Source: Thuidium tamariscinum
Lineage: Eukaryota; Streptophyta; Bryopsida; Hypnales; Thuidiaceae
Assembly: GCA_947034885.2 (NCBI GenBank)
Contig: OX344752.2
Span: 18,662,001-18,726,000 of the forward strand
Direction of reading: 5' to 3'
DNA: 64,000 nucleotides
Shown: positions 10,574-21,130 of the stretch, one piece after another
Layout: each line of letters opens with the position of its first letter
Position numbering within the stretch: the first letter of the stretch is position 1
Made by a program: the position numbers and the translations under genes
The notes under the pieces: generated by a model
Told to the model about the DNA's origin: nothing
Databases searched by the model: none
The model's input: only the letters and a program-made list of their open reading frames with translations

Positions 10574-11027
10574 GTTAGTGTAAACTAGCCCCTTTGCACA
10601 GCTGCTCTAGGGGTACAAATAAAATAAAAAATCCCCCTATTTTGTGCTTAACAAATTTACCTTGAACACAACTTCTCATTGATTTGGGTCTTTTGATTGC
10701 AAATATGAATTCAGAATTTGCAAAAATTAAAAAATTCCACTATTTTCCCAAGTGGCTGAACGAGGATCTAGGTGGATTGGCCCCCTCACTTGGCCTTACC
10801 ATGTTTTTCCAGAGGTGCAATTGAAACAAAAGCCCCCTGGTTTGGGTTTGTTCATGGTCCCTACTTTCTTCACCCCTAGCTATTTGGGGGTCTCTGATCA
10901 CAAATATGAATTCAAAATTTGGAAAAAAAATTTGCGTGAAAAATAAAAAATTACAGCATTTTACCCAAGTGGCCAAGCGAGGGATCAGTTCTCCCTGCCC
11001 CTGAACGAGGGTCAGTTCACCCCGACC
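10574..11027. mobile_element. Family A MITE split by a second family A MITE
   Basis: The outer copy comprises 10,574-10,765 and 11,001-11,027. Its right inverted repeat is interrupted by another member (10,766-11,000). The flanks (CAAAAAAATG and CAAAAGCCTT) suggest a degraded target duplication, and the related locus at 15,460 reads straight through as a run of A's followed by 'agccctgg'. The Copia element begins 17 bp further right. Confidence 0.65.
10766..11000. mobile_element. Nested family A MITE with exact 10-bp TSD
   Basis: It is exactly 235 bp, flanked by CTGAACGAGG at 10,756-10,765 and 11,001-11,010. The ends align base for base in register with the 1,608-1,842 copy (start ATCTAGGTGGATTGGCCC; right end the complement of GGGCAGGGAGAACTGATC). 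The target lies inside the inverted repeat of another copy, so this insertion is the younger one. Confidence 0.8.
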
Positions 11028-11043
11028 CAAAAGCCTTGGTTTC

Positions 11044-11270
11044 TGTTGTAACAAGAAAGAAAAATAGAGAGCAAAGAGATCAAAGCAATTTAACAAAATA
11101 TATTCAACTATCTTTCACTGATAAGGATGGTCCATCTATATACTAAAATGGGTGAGCCTATCAAGGCTTGTTACATATACATAACTTCCAGTGGGAGTTG
11201 AGTTTAACTACCAGTTGGACTCGCAGCAACTGGTGTTTGTTTAGTTTATATTAACATCTTTATTTTAACA
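11044..11270 (-). repeat. Copia 3' LTR
   Basis: 227 bp, matching 14,146-14,362 over its whole length apart from substitutions and two length differences. It starts TGTTGT and ends TTTTAACA, giving the canonical TG...CA ends. Confidence 0.88.
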
Positions 11271-11473
11271 CTCCTCCTCGAGCACTAAGTTACTGCAAAA
11301 ATTTTAAGCTTTGTATACTAGTGATTGCTATGGCACCTAAGAGTAACTCCTCCTCAATTGCTAGGATACCTCGTTAAAAACTATCTCTGAATAGAAAAAC
11401 CTTGATAGCAAGGAAAAATGTACAGAGTATAGAAAAGAGTGTATCTATGTGGAAGTCAGCTTGTGTAGGAGCT

Positions 11474-13111
11474 TCATTCCGGCCTTTTGGACAAGTCTGC
11501 GATGTGTGTAAGCAGGGAGGGCCTATCAGCAAGGTTGTGAGCAGACTCGATTTTCTTGACTTTGATTTGCCCACTGGAGATCAACTCCTGAGTGAAGCTA
11601 AAAATTTGAGGATCAATATGCTTAACACGGTCACTCTTGATGAAGCCGGCGCCTACCTGAGCTACGCATGCGGCGTTGTCTTTGAAGACGATGGTTGGTG
11701 TAGATGCCAGGCTCAAGCCGCATTGTTGCATGATGATCATGTGTAGGTTGTGGAGCCAAACAACTTCCCGAGTTGTTTCATGAAAGGCGATGAGTTCAGA
11801 GTGATTCGTTGATGTCACGGTCACTGTTTGCTTGATGGACTTCCAGATTGGGGCGTTGTTTTGGAGGAAGATATAACCGGTTTGCAACTTGCTGAAAACC
11901 GCGTCAGACTTGTATCCTGCGTTTGCATAGTCCACAATCTCTGATGTTCCATCCTTCATGTAGTGAAGTCCTAAGTCTTCGGTGCCTCGTAAGTATCTGT
12001 AGACGTGTTTCACCACGCTCCAATGTTGGGCTAATGGTTTTTGGTTGTGCCTCGCTAGCACGTTGACCGCAAAGGAAATATCCGGCCTGGTAAAAGTTGA
12101 GAGATAGAGTAGTGCTCCTACGGCCGCAAGATAACATATTCTATCGAACTCCTCCTCCTCCTTGCAAGGATGATAAGGATCATCTTTGGTCTTGCTTCGG
12201 CCGATCATTAGAGTTGACAAGGGGCTGGCCTTGTCCATTCCAAAGCGCTTCAACACCTTCTGAGTATAAGTGGTCTGGTGTAGAAATAGACTTCCATCCG
12301 GTAGATGTTCAGCCTGGAGCCCTAGACAATAGGAGGTCTTACCTAGTAGCTTCATTTTGAAGCGGTCAGTAAGCAAGTTCACTATATGCAAGCATGTAGC
12401 CGCGGTTCCTATGAGGTTCAGATCATCTACGTATACGGCTACTATGGCAAATCCTGTGGTATCACGAAGGGTAAAGATGCAAGGTAGATTTTGATCATGT
12501 TGAAACTTATGATCAATAAGAAATGAATGAAGATGGGAGTATCACATCTGGCCAGCCTGTTTCAGGCCATAGAGAGCGCGTTGGAGCTTGAGGCCAGAAT
12601 ATGAGTGAGCAAAATCAGTTGGGATGGACTGGGTTAGGTAATTAAGTGGTGGCTTGATGTACAAGTGTGCATCTAAAGGACCATAGAGATAGGCCATGAC
12701 TACATCCAACAAGTAGGTTTCTAAGGTATGTTGGACTACCATTCCCAACAAGTACCGGAATGTGGTTGAGTCCATGATTGGAGAGTAGGTGAAGGTGTAA
12801 TCAACACCTGGACGCTAAGTAAAACCCTGGGCAACTAGACGGACCTTATAACAAACAACTTGATTATGGGCGTTTCATTTCTTAGTGAAGATAAGCTTGT
12901 GCCCAACTAGCTTGGTGGCTAAGTTGGTCACAAGTGGACCAAAGACTTGATGCTTTTGCAAAGATGCATACTCATGTTGAATGGCTTCAAACCATTGGGG
13001 CCAATCTGGACTGGCCTTGGCTACCTCTAACGTAAAGGGATCAAAGGATGAAGTAATCAAGCTAGTAACAAAAAGCTGGGCGCTGGTTCTTCTCCAAAGA
13101 CACTTGGACAC
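11474..13111 (-). pseudogene. Copia pol remnant (reverse transcriptase and RNase H)
   Basis: In minus-strand order the region shows the start of a Copia reverse transcriptase (a 'DWPQWFEAIQHEYASLQKH' block), its middle (AYLYGPLDAHLYIKPP, then LYGLKQ), the YVDDL catalytic motif near 12,420-12,435, and the RNase H domain (around GYIFLQNNAPIWKSIKQ and NHSELIAFHE). This order and spacing are diagnostic of Copia rather than Gypsy. The coding sequence is broken in several places, so no working polyprotein is expected. Confidence 0.85.
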
Positions 13112-13865
13112 TGCACTCCAGGAGCAATATATCTAGATTGATGATCCGGCAGAACTATGGAGGCAGCTCGCAGCCAGGTTCCAACATGAGAGAACTATTT
13201 TTCTCCTGCAAGTACGCAACGATTGGGTGGCGCTTCGAGTCTTGGATTTCACCAACTTGGTTTCCATCAATGCCGAGTTGCACCGAATAGTTGCTCAACT
13301 GCGCCTATGCGGGGAGACTGTCACCAAACGGGAGCTAATTGATAAGACTCTCCAAACTTTTCCCTCTGCTTCTGCTTTGTTAGCTCAGCAATATTGCAAC
13401 ATGAGGTTTACAACACACTTGGAACTAATGTCCTACTTGCTACTAGCCGAAAAGGAACAACATGTTATCAATACGACAGTTTCAGCTAGTAGCAAGTAGG
13501 ACATTAGTTCCGAGTGTGTTGTAAACCTCATGTTGTGATATTGCTGAGCTAACAAAGCAGAAGCAGAGGGAAAAGTTTGGAGAGTCTTATCAATTAGCTC
13601 CCGTTCGGTGACAATCTCTCCGCATAGGCGTAGTTGAGCAACTATTCGGTGCAACTCGGCATTGAAGGAAACCAAGTTGGTGAAATCCAAGACTCGAAGC
13701 GCCACCCAATCGTTGCGTGCTTGCGGGAGAAAAATAGTTCTCTCATGTTGGAACCTAGCTGCGAGCTGCCTCCATAGTTCTGCCAGATCATCAATCTGGA
13801 TATATTGCTCCTGGAGTGCAGTGTCCAAGTGTCTTCGGAGAAGAACCAATGCCCAACTTTTTGTT
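13067..13865. repeat. 386-bp inverted repeat inside the Copia element
   Basis: Two arms, 13,067-13,452 and 13,480-13,865, are reverse complements with few mismatches, separated by 27 bp. Both derive from the gag region, so the element carries one gag segment in its own orientation and a second copy flipped beside it. This is a structural rearrangement of the fossil copy. Transcription through it would give a long double-stranded hairpin. Confidence 0.8.
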
Positions 13866-14056
13866 GCAGTTGATATGCCCTCCGGTATTGGAGAAATCAG
13901 GGCACGTTCCCACCCCTCCGCAGTCATATGTGTCCTAGCATTGATGCTCCACCTCATATAGTTGTTGCCATCAGCCTCCAATGGTCCAAATAACAACGGT
14001 TGCAAGCGTGGAGCCTTCTTCTTCTCTGGCGAATTCTTCGAGGTTGATGCAGCCAT
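13433..14056 (-). pseudogene. Copia gag-like frame
   Basis: The frame carries the plant Copia gag signature (UBN2/retrotran-gag-2 type): an N-terminal 'LFGPLEADGNNYMRWS' block, a middle 'LAELWRQLAARFQHER' block, then 'FNAELHRIVAQLRLCG' and 'FTTHSELMSYLLLAE'. It lies just inside the 5' LTR, as expected for gag. No zinc knuckle is visible. It belongs to a broken element. Confidence 0.8.
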
Positions 14057-14145
14057 GGTCTTGCAAGTCTAATAGCAAAAACAAAAGAAAGGGCAAAAGA
14101 CAATTGAACTCTGAGGAAGAGAGACTAGCTATCGTGCTAATAACG

Positions 14146-14362
14146 TGTTGTGACAAGAAAGAAAAATAGAGAGCAAAGAGATCAAAGCAATACTACAAAG
14201 CAATACAACAAAATATATTCAACTGTCTTCCACCGATAAGGATGGTCCATCTATATACTAAGATGGGTGAGCCTATCAAGGCTTGTTACATATACATAAC
14301 TCCCAGTTGGACTGGCAGTAACTGGTGTTCGCTTAGTTTATGTTAACATCTTTATTTTAACA
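14146..14362 (-). repeat. Copia 5' LTR
   Basis: 217 bp, partner of 11,044-11,270. Just inside it, on the element's strand, lies 'cgttattagcacga', which resembles the sequence found behind the LTR in some plant Copia lineages and may be the primer-binding region. That last point rests on memory of the family. Confidence 0.88.
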
Positions 14363-14876
14363 GTTTCCTTTACGATGAACTCTAGTGTCACCCAAGATTG
14401 GATGAATGTGGTCGATGAATACAGAAAATGGATGATTTCTTGTTCTGCCTGCCCTGCCCCTCGCTCCCCGTCCTGACCGAGACTGTGCAGTCCAGTGCCG
14501 CCCTCCGGTGAGGGATCAGTGGCATGTCCCACCAACCACCAGCAAACAAAAAGGAATCCCTGGCTGTAACGAACTGAACCTTCCCAGACCGGAGTCACCG
14601 GACTTGCCTGTTTTTTCTCCTTTCCCCCAATCCAATTGGCGGTGCAGCCCCCAAAATTATAAAAAATTATAAAAAATATTTAAGAAAATTAGGGCTCGTA
14701 TGATTGGCGCAGACAGACAGACAGCCCCCTCTACTCTACTCCAGTAGTCAGTAACATGCACCTGGTGACTGACACACCCTTAAAAAAATGAAAAAAATGA
14801 AAAAAAATGAAAAATCAATACATAAATATAAAAAACCGACTGAACATGCACCTTGAGTGCGAGTGTGAGAGGAGTG
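14363..14876. other. Intergenic, moderate GC, nothing recognised
   Basis: Higher GC than the surroundings but no recognisable domain. The 14,338-14,598 minus frame overlaps the Copia LTR and reads as low-complexity residues. It may be old single-copy sequence. Confidence 0.4.
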
Positions 14877-15321
14877 GGGCAGGGAGAACTGACCCCCTTA
14901 TCGCCCCAGTCAACAGCAGGTTGACTAAATTGCCCCCTATTTTGTGCCGTATATTTCGGATTTTCTTCACGCCTCCTAGCTAATGGAGGGCCTCTGATTC
15001 CATATATGAATTCCGGATTTGCAAAAAATAAAAAACTCCAGGGTTTGCCCCGGCGGAGCAGGGACAACTGACCCCCTTGCTCGGCCACTTGGGTAAAATG
15101 TTGTAATTCTTTATTTTTCACATAAATTCTTTTTGCAAATTTTTTGCAATAAGAGACCCCCAATTAGCTAGGGGAGTGAAGAAAGTAGGGGTGATCACAG
15201 CCCAAACTAGTTTTTTTTTTGTTTTGATTGCACCTCTAGTAAAACATGGTAAGGCCGAGTAAGGGGGCCAATCCACCCGGATCCCCCGGCGGGGCAATAA
15301 GGGGGTCAATTCACCCTGGCT
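14877..15321. mobile_element. Family A MITE split by a second family A MITE
   Basis: The outer copy comprises 14,877-15,056 and 15,283-15,321. It starts GGGCAGGGAGAACTGACC and ends with the complement of AGCCAGGGTGAATTGACC. The partial flanking repeat GTGTGAG lies near both ends (about 14,863 and 15,322). A second member sits in its right inverted repeat. Confidence 0.65.
15057..15282. mobile_element. Nested family A MITE
   Basis: 226 bp, flanked by near-identical 10-bp repeats (GCCCCGGCGG at 15,047-15,056; CCCCCGGCGG at 15,283-15,292). Its interior ('cacctctagtaaaacatggtaaggccgagt') is closest to the nested copy at 10,766-11,000 and to the copy at 16,971, forming a recognisable subfamily. 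Confidence 0.75.
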
Positions 15322-15329
15322 GTGTGAGT

Positions 15330-15480
15330 GATTGGGTTGGCGTTAGGGCTTTTTTTCTGGCGAAATATCGCCAATTTGTCAAAATTCTGACCTCTCCTGG
15401 TTCGTCCCTCCAAAATCTGGCCTCTGCAATGAAACCAGCAAGGGGGACACTGGTCCAAAAAAAAGCCCTGGTTGGCGCCA
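15330..15480 (+). repeat. Duplicated segment lacking the MITE insertions
   Basis: It aligns with 10,190-10,306, the short stretch 10,547-10,573 and 11,028-11,040. Shared landmarks are 'agggctttttt', 'gtcaaaat', 'cccctccaaaat' and '(a)caaggggga..cac/attggtccaaaaaaa'. The family A insertions at 10,307 and 10,574 are missing here, so this is a paralogous pre-insertion site. Confidence 0.6.
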
Positions 15481-16690
15481 TCAGTATACTTTTTCGTAAT
15501 AAAAAATTTAAAGAAAAAGAAAAAGTATACTTTTTCCCTTATCTACCTGAGCCTAATTTTGTTGGAACGTTTTTCTGTTCTACAACTACAGTACCTGTCC
15601 GTTACTCACAGGGGACAGTGGGGAGGCTGGATACCCGCCATCATAGGGCGGGAGTGCACTAATCATAGAGCTCTGACAGCCGGGACTAATTTAATTACCA
15701 ATTAACAATAGATAATAACTTAACCACTTGGAAGCCAGTTGAGTGTGTGATTGGGCTTTCTAAGCTTAGCTTATTGCTTTCCAGTGAAGTTATTACGCTT
15801 ATAATTACCGGTCCTCTATTAATTTAAGGGGAAACTAAAAATGTGCAGAATCACTCATGGTCCCACATTTTGTCTTGATTTTGTCTTATAAATAAAAAAA
15901 ACTATGAAAATCCTGTGTTGGGCAGATGTTTATTTATAGTAGTCCACTGCCGGCTAACCGGCTTGGAATTTTATAAACAATTCTACTTTATCCATACTGA
16001 CTGGTTGGTCCCCCCAAGTGACAAGCATATGCCAGTTACTTAAGCGAAATATGATACGCCATTTATAAGTAATTACATATATATAGTTATATACTACAGT
16101 ACGTGTAAATAAATATAAAACTGATTTTTATTTTTTCCAATTCCACCTGTCACTTACCTTACTGTAAATATGGGTAAGCAGTAAAAACCTTCAGGCAAGC
16201 CGCCAGCAATGACTGAAAACCAGGCACTCATGGTGAAAAATCATGTCAGGGTAAATAGTTCAGCTCAGTTATTACCTTTCCTTTTTAATGGTATTTCACA
16301 CGTATGGGGATTACCTTTCAGCATTTCACTGCGACAATTCCGTCAATAGTCAGGTGAAACACTGCATGTGCCGTGGGGAAGATTAACTCTAGCAGTAATT
16401 ACTGCCAGAATTGAGTGAAAAATAAGTAAGGTACTTTAGTATTTTTAAGTAAAAATGGACCAACTCGAGTAAATAATACTATAAGTAAAGTAGTTTTTGT
16501 TTTTTTAGGGTTTTTTAAGGTGGTCTTCAAGGTGGGGTTGTTCAATTGAGTCTTATTGAGGTAGTTCAGCTTCACCGTCAGGGTGCGAACTCCCTGCGGG
16601 GCTGGACCCCTTCAGTTGGTCCCCTGGTTTGCAGTCTGATTAAAAAAACTATTAAAAGAAGAAAATTTCTTCTGCCAAGGACTTGCACCA
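15481..16690. other. Intergenic, nothing recognised
   Basis: Moderate GC with several short stem-forming stretches (for example CCCGCC..GGCGGG near 15,637). No tRNA, rRNA or protein signature was found. Confidence 0.4.
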
Positions 16691-16694
16691 GGAC

Positions 16695-16955
16695 GCTAAC
16701 TTCGACCCACGAAGTAGGACCAGCGGGCTGCATTTACCCCAGAGGTAAATGCTGATTTATTTATTTTTAATTTCAATTTTTTTCTTCAAATTCTGAATTC
16801 ATGTCTGCAACCATGGGGACCCCAAATTAGCTAGGAGAGGTCAAGAACATACCCAAAAACACGGCACAAAATAGGGGACTTTTTTACTTTTATCTTGGGT
16901 AATTTGAATTTTACCCTATTGGACTCACTTTGTGAGATGAAGTTAGTGTCATGCG
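16695..16955. mobile_element. Family B MITE
   Basis: Terminal inverted repeats of the CCACGAAGTAGGACCAGC type stand at both ends (left near 16,712; complement near 16,910-16,935). They enclose the core shared with family A ('ccccaaattagctagg', 'gcacaaaataggggactt'). Confidence 0.6.
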
Positions 16956-16970
16956 GACCAGCTTCCAAAT

Positions 16971-17176
16971 GGGCAGGGCGAACTGACCCCCTCTCTAAGC
17001 CACTTTGGTAAAATGCTGTAATTTTTTTGCAAATTTTGAATTCATATTTGCGATCAAAGACTGCAAATTAGCTAAGAGGTGAAGAATGTAGGGGTGATCA
17101 TGGCCCAAACTAGGGGGCTTTTTTGTTTTGATTGCACCTCTAGTAAAACATGGTAAGGCCGAGTGAGGGGGCCAAT
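16971..17176. mobile_element. Family A MITE, right end truncated
   Basis: It starts GGGCAGGGCGAACTGACC and keeps the complete core and most of the right inverted repeat (GGCCGAGTGAGGGGGCCAA). It stops before the terminal bases. Its interior matches the nested copies at 10.8 and 15.1 kb. Confidence 0.65.
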
Positions 17177-18068
17177 CCCTTAAAGAGATTTTTGAGGCCA
17201 TTGGAAGACTACAGGTTCTCGGACTGAGCAAACGTAGTTTTTGCCACGTGAATAGGAATCCTACATGGTCAAGAGAGTGCCACATCATTAATTTATTTAT
17301 TTTTTGAATGTTTTTTGGGCTTTTTTTCATATTTTAGGACCCTAATTTTTTTATTTTTTTATTTTTTGGATAAATGCTAGCTTGACAACGGCCAGTAGTT
17401 ACGGGAACTGTTTCGGGAAACAGCCCCAAAACAACCTTTTGGAGGCCTCAAATCCCCTCTAATGACCCGGATCCTTCCAAACTTGGTCTCAATGTAAGTT
17501 ACTTTTACCTCTATCAATGAAATTGTCCGTTGTTTTTAAAAGAAAAAAAGAAAAAAAACTGGGACTGAACTACTGAAGTTTCAGTTTTTTTCCAAAACTT
17601 TAAATTTTAACATAACTTATGTATGTACAGCTTCCATTGAACTGAGCTAAGCTTACCAGCATTTCTGTCGCCTACTAGTGAGGTTAGTAAGTTTGTTTTG
17701 TTGTTTTTGTTTGTTTTGAACAAACGGCACAAGCCCACTGCATTAAAAAAGAGAAACATAACAGCCAGGCCGGAAGACCGGCCACCGAACCAACCAAACT
17801 AGGTTAGTAAGTTACGCCGTGTCAACTCACCAGCATTTCTGCCAAATAAATAAATAAATATAAAAATAAATTCCGTACTGACCCTTATCATTCAGTTCAG
17901 GAGTGATTTGTAGGCCTTTAGGGTGTGCTGGTCCTCAATATTAAATGTTTTTGCTGTGGCTCTGGTATGATTTTACTAGTAACTTATCATACTAAGCTTG
18001 TCTTACTGGCAATCCGTGCAGGGTTTACTACTTTGCAGGGAATGACACCTGGTAAGTAAAATTTAGCA
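17177..18068. other. Intergenic, nothing recognised
   Basis: No supported gene. A stretch at 17,690-17,790 (T/G-rich run, then 'gaacaaacggcacaagccc') resembles the tail region of an inserted element but could not be assigned. Confidence 0.35.
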
Positions 18069-19594
18069 TGGGGTGATTAAAGGCTACATAAATTCACCCC
18101 TTTTACTTCAGGGCTTGTCCCCAACTTTACTGCTGGTAAAAACACAAGATTTTTTTTCTTTGCCACGCATGATAAAATTTGGAAATTTGAATTCATATTC
18201 AGTTTGAGATAAAAGGCCTGAAATTCGGTAAGCTAGAAGAGGCCCGGGGGTTAACCCCGCCTGGAGTGCTCCAACGTCCAATTTCTAAACGATGTAGAGA
18301 TTGAAAATGAGATTTCTTCCTCATTACATCTTGGATGAAAGTCATCCAAATTTACTTTCATAATTGATGATCTTGTGGTCATATCTAAGGGTTGGATTTG
18401 GTGTTAATAGAGCACATATTTTTCTAAAACCATTCTTGACTAGAGACCAACCCTTTTTTTTACTTTTTGAGAAAGTGCTAAGATGGCGATTACCTCAAAC
18501 TTGGTGAAGCATTGTATTTCTCCATCTTTTGGACTTAGAAACGCTTTTCCATCATATTCATACACTTTTTCATCCAAATTTGGCAACTTCATCCATGTTT
18601 TAAAGAGAATTGGAAAAATTTTGGCGAAAAAAGATTACTTTTATCTAGCAGGAAAAAGATGTTTATCTTGAAATGGTGCAATCTGGCCCTATGGTGCCAA
18701 AAAGAAAAGGGTTGTTAGAGACCCATGCCCAACCAAAGGGTGCATCTATTTCCAACCAAGATTGAAATATATTTCCAACTAAATCTTGGAATTTATTTTT
18801 TCCTCTTTTTCAAGGTTGGACTCAATAAGATCATGACACATGTCTCAAAGTAGTGAGTAAGAAAGTAGGAAGTAGTGAGTGGAAAAGAACTTACTCTATG
18901 ATTGGAATTGGAAGAGTCTAGACATTGGCTATTAGTCAAGACAACTTTTTGGCTCCCAAAATCACAATAATTTCAATTTTGGGAATAAAATTTGAAAAGT
19001 TTGCAATTTCCATAGTTTCTATCATCCTACATGACAAAAATTTGACTTGTGTCACACTCCTCATGATCTACTTGAAAATTGCTTAAGTGAGCAACTATGG
19101 GTACCTCTAGTTTATGTCAAGTGGTTGACTTGAGTTGACTCTAGTTCAAATTTGGAATTGCAAAAATGAATTCATAGAATCTAAGAATACAAAAGTTCTA
19201 AAAAATCACCGTGTCAAGAGAACCTCATTTCAAATCCTTTCTAACAAGAATTACTCAAAAAAATGACAATATTTTGTAAGGAACTGAATTTTGAATTTTG
19301 AATTTTTCCTTTCAAAATTTATAGAAAATATTGGTGGTAGCATTGGTGAATCCAACCATATGGATAGAATCTAAAACTAAAACTCTACAACTTTCATTTG
19401 CATCTCAATTTCAAATTATTCTTCCCAATAGTACTTTATAATGATTTTTCGAAAATCGTTGATTTTGCACATTAATTTTGATACTCAAGGGTTAAGGCAA
19501 ATTAATTAAGCAAAAATAAAGGGTTATTTTTTAAAATTTGAACCCGTAGAGTGACTTCAAGAAGATGAGTGAGGGTAGGCAATTCACCTTGGCC
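18069..19594. mobile_element. Family A MITE interrupted by a large TTAA element
   Basis: The right part (19,496-19,594) carries the family A core end and inverted repeat (GTGAGGGTAGGCAATTCACC). The left core (about 18,130-18,250) has 'ttgaattcatatt' and the 'taagctagaagagg' block. Between them lies a TTAA-bounded element. The left inverted repeat is unclear, so the left coordinate is approximate. Confidence 0.5.
18251..19495. mobile_element. TTAA-flanked non-coding element, 1.25 kb
   Basis: TTAACCCC at the left end and AAGGGTTAA at the right end bound 1,245 bp. The interior is collinear with 57,164-57,641: 'gatgaaagtcatcc', 'ctggatttggtg', 'atgtcaagtggttgac', 'atctaaaactaaaactctac', 'tagtactt..atgatttttcg'. 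The left 50 bp also match the start of a 229-bp element at 25,568. No transposase or other protein frame is present, so it is non-autonomous. Confidence 0.65.
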
Positions 19595-20131
19595 TTTGTC
19601 ATCATTGTAGGGCTTCACTTGTTGTAAAAGCATTCCTTTAACTACCCAACCAAAGGCACAAACTAGGTATTAGACCAGGCCGAGCGATAATTAGTATCCT
19701 ACAACATACAAAACAAGGCTTAGGAAATGCCTAGCTACAATCAAATGTCTTGAAGAGATGGAAAAATGTTGAGCCGTAGTTGGGGCCGAGTAAGGAAGTT
19801 GATTGTATTTTGGACCCTAATATTGATGTACAAACCCTAAATTGACCATCTAATTTCAAATTTTTTTCAAAATGAATTGCAAGCAAGCAATTTTATCCAC
19901 AAAGACAAGACTTTTTTTATCCCTCCAAAGATGAAAAATTAAGTTCATCTTGGTTTGAATTTTCAAGTGCGTTGCAAAGTTCACTATATGCTCTTGGAAT
20001 AGCAAAAGGTATTCCAACCCATGTCGAATAAATGAAAGTATGAACTTGAAAGAGCTACACCATCTACACCATATGTATGTAGTAAGATGTGACTTTCCAT
20101 GTGTGAAGTGGAACTCACTACATCCTCTTTC
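19595..20131. other. Intergenic, nothing recognised
   Basis: AT-rich single-copy-looking sequence between two repeats, without a supported gene. Confidence 0.35.
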
Positions 20132-20261
20132 GGTGGAAGGAGGTGCCCCAAAGCATGTGGGATATATGAATTTGAACTAATTTGAACAAATAGGAACTAA
20201 TAGGAGTTTCCACTAATTCAAATTCATATATCCTACATCGGTTGGAGAAACTCCCTCCACC
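20132..20261. repeat. Fold-back element, about 130 bp
   Basis: Inverted arms pair GGTGGAAGGAGGTGCCCC.. with ..CTCCCTCCACC, and then GATATATGAATTTGAA with TTCAAATTCATATATC around a short centre. It is probably a MITE or hairpin repeat. No target duplication was seen. Confidence 0.6.
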
Positions 20262-20689
20262 CTATATGGATATAAAGAGCCTTACCCTGTCAAGAACTCA
20301 AAACAATTTCAAAATTTTCTCAAGCAAAAAAAGTGAGACCTCAAAGAATAAAAGATCAAATTTTGGGGGTTCGAATTAAAGGCAAAATAAATTGAAATCC
20401 TTGGTAAGAGTGTTTGTCCATTTTAGAATGCTACCTTCATTGTTCTACAATGGGGTGGATTATTATCACACAGTTGGACCACAGTTGGAGAGCCCTGCAA
20501 AAGGCCTGATTTTGAATCAAATTCCGGGTCAAGCCATGGAGGTGCTCTAAACCACAGATGACAAATGTTGTGGGACTTGAGAGAAGTTTGGATTTTGAAA
20601 AAGGGGTCATATTATGGTATTTGTCAGTTAATTTTTGAAGGACCATTGTTCATTCAAGGGACAAATGGGGTTTTGGGTAGGAATATACA

Positions 20690-21130
20690 TGCTCATTTTT
20701 TGTCTTGAATTAATATTTTTTTTGAAGATTGAAAAATTTACTAGCTTCATGGGAATATAATTTTCTTGCAATTAGAGCCCAAGAACAAAAGTTATGCCCA
20801 AATAAGTTGAAAACATGGAAAAGGGGGCACTCCAAAAAAAAATTTAATTTGATCATTAAAAAATAAAATAAAACTCTCATAGATTATATTATTTTCTATA
20901 TAGAAAGCTTTTATTCATTCCATTTGGATTTGTTATGAGTTATGAACAATCTTGTGTTTTGGATAGTTTGATCATCTTCTTGAAAAGATAACTTGTAGAA
21001 TTCATCTCTAAATGCAATTTTTACAATTTTTCAAAAAAAGTTCTACAAGCTTTATTTTGCTTGCTAGAATAATCTTACCGTTGGGATTAGTGCATTTTAA
21101 TTCCATCTTAGAGATATTAATTATTTAACT
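20690..21130 (+). repeat. Dispersed repeat, inverted partner at 27.0-27.6 kb
   Basis: About 0.44 kb whose reverse complement recurs at 27,020-27,560. Landmarks are 'gcccaagaacaaaagttat', 'cattccatttggatttgtt', 'ctagaataatctta' and 'ccatcttagagatattaa'. The central 'cattccatttgga..agttatgaacaat' also matches an arm of the 790-1,529 palindrome, tying these copies to one family. Confidence 0.55.

Larger units (their letters stand above)
11044..14362 (-). mobile_element. Copia-type LTR retrotransposon, broken
   Basis: A minus-strand element of about 3.3 kb with short LTRs (TGTTG...ACA) at 14,146-14,362 (5') and 11,044-11,270 (3'). It is flanked by the 5-bp direct repeat GTTTC at 11,039-11,043 and 14,363-14,367. 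A purine run, GAGGAGGAG, adjoins the 3' LTR. Visible parts are a gag-like frame, reverse transcriptase and RNase H; protease and integrase are not recognisable. It is shorter than a typical Copia element of about 5 kb and is broken in several places. A hand count gives about a dozen substitutions plus two length differences between the LTRs (about 6%), suggesting a few million years at usual plant rates. Confidence 0.9.

Noticed and set aside
16575-16690. Possible tRNA-like sequence (GGTGCGAACTCCCTGC)
   Set aside because: No matching acceptor stem, anticodon arm or box A could be placed around it.
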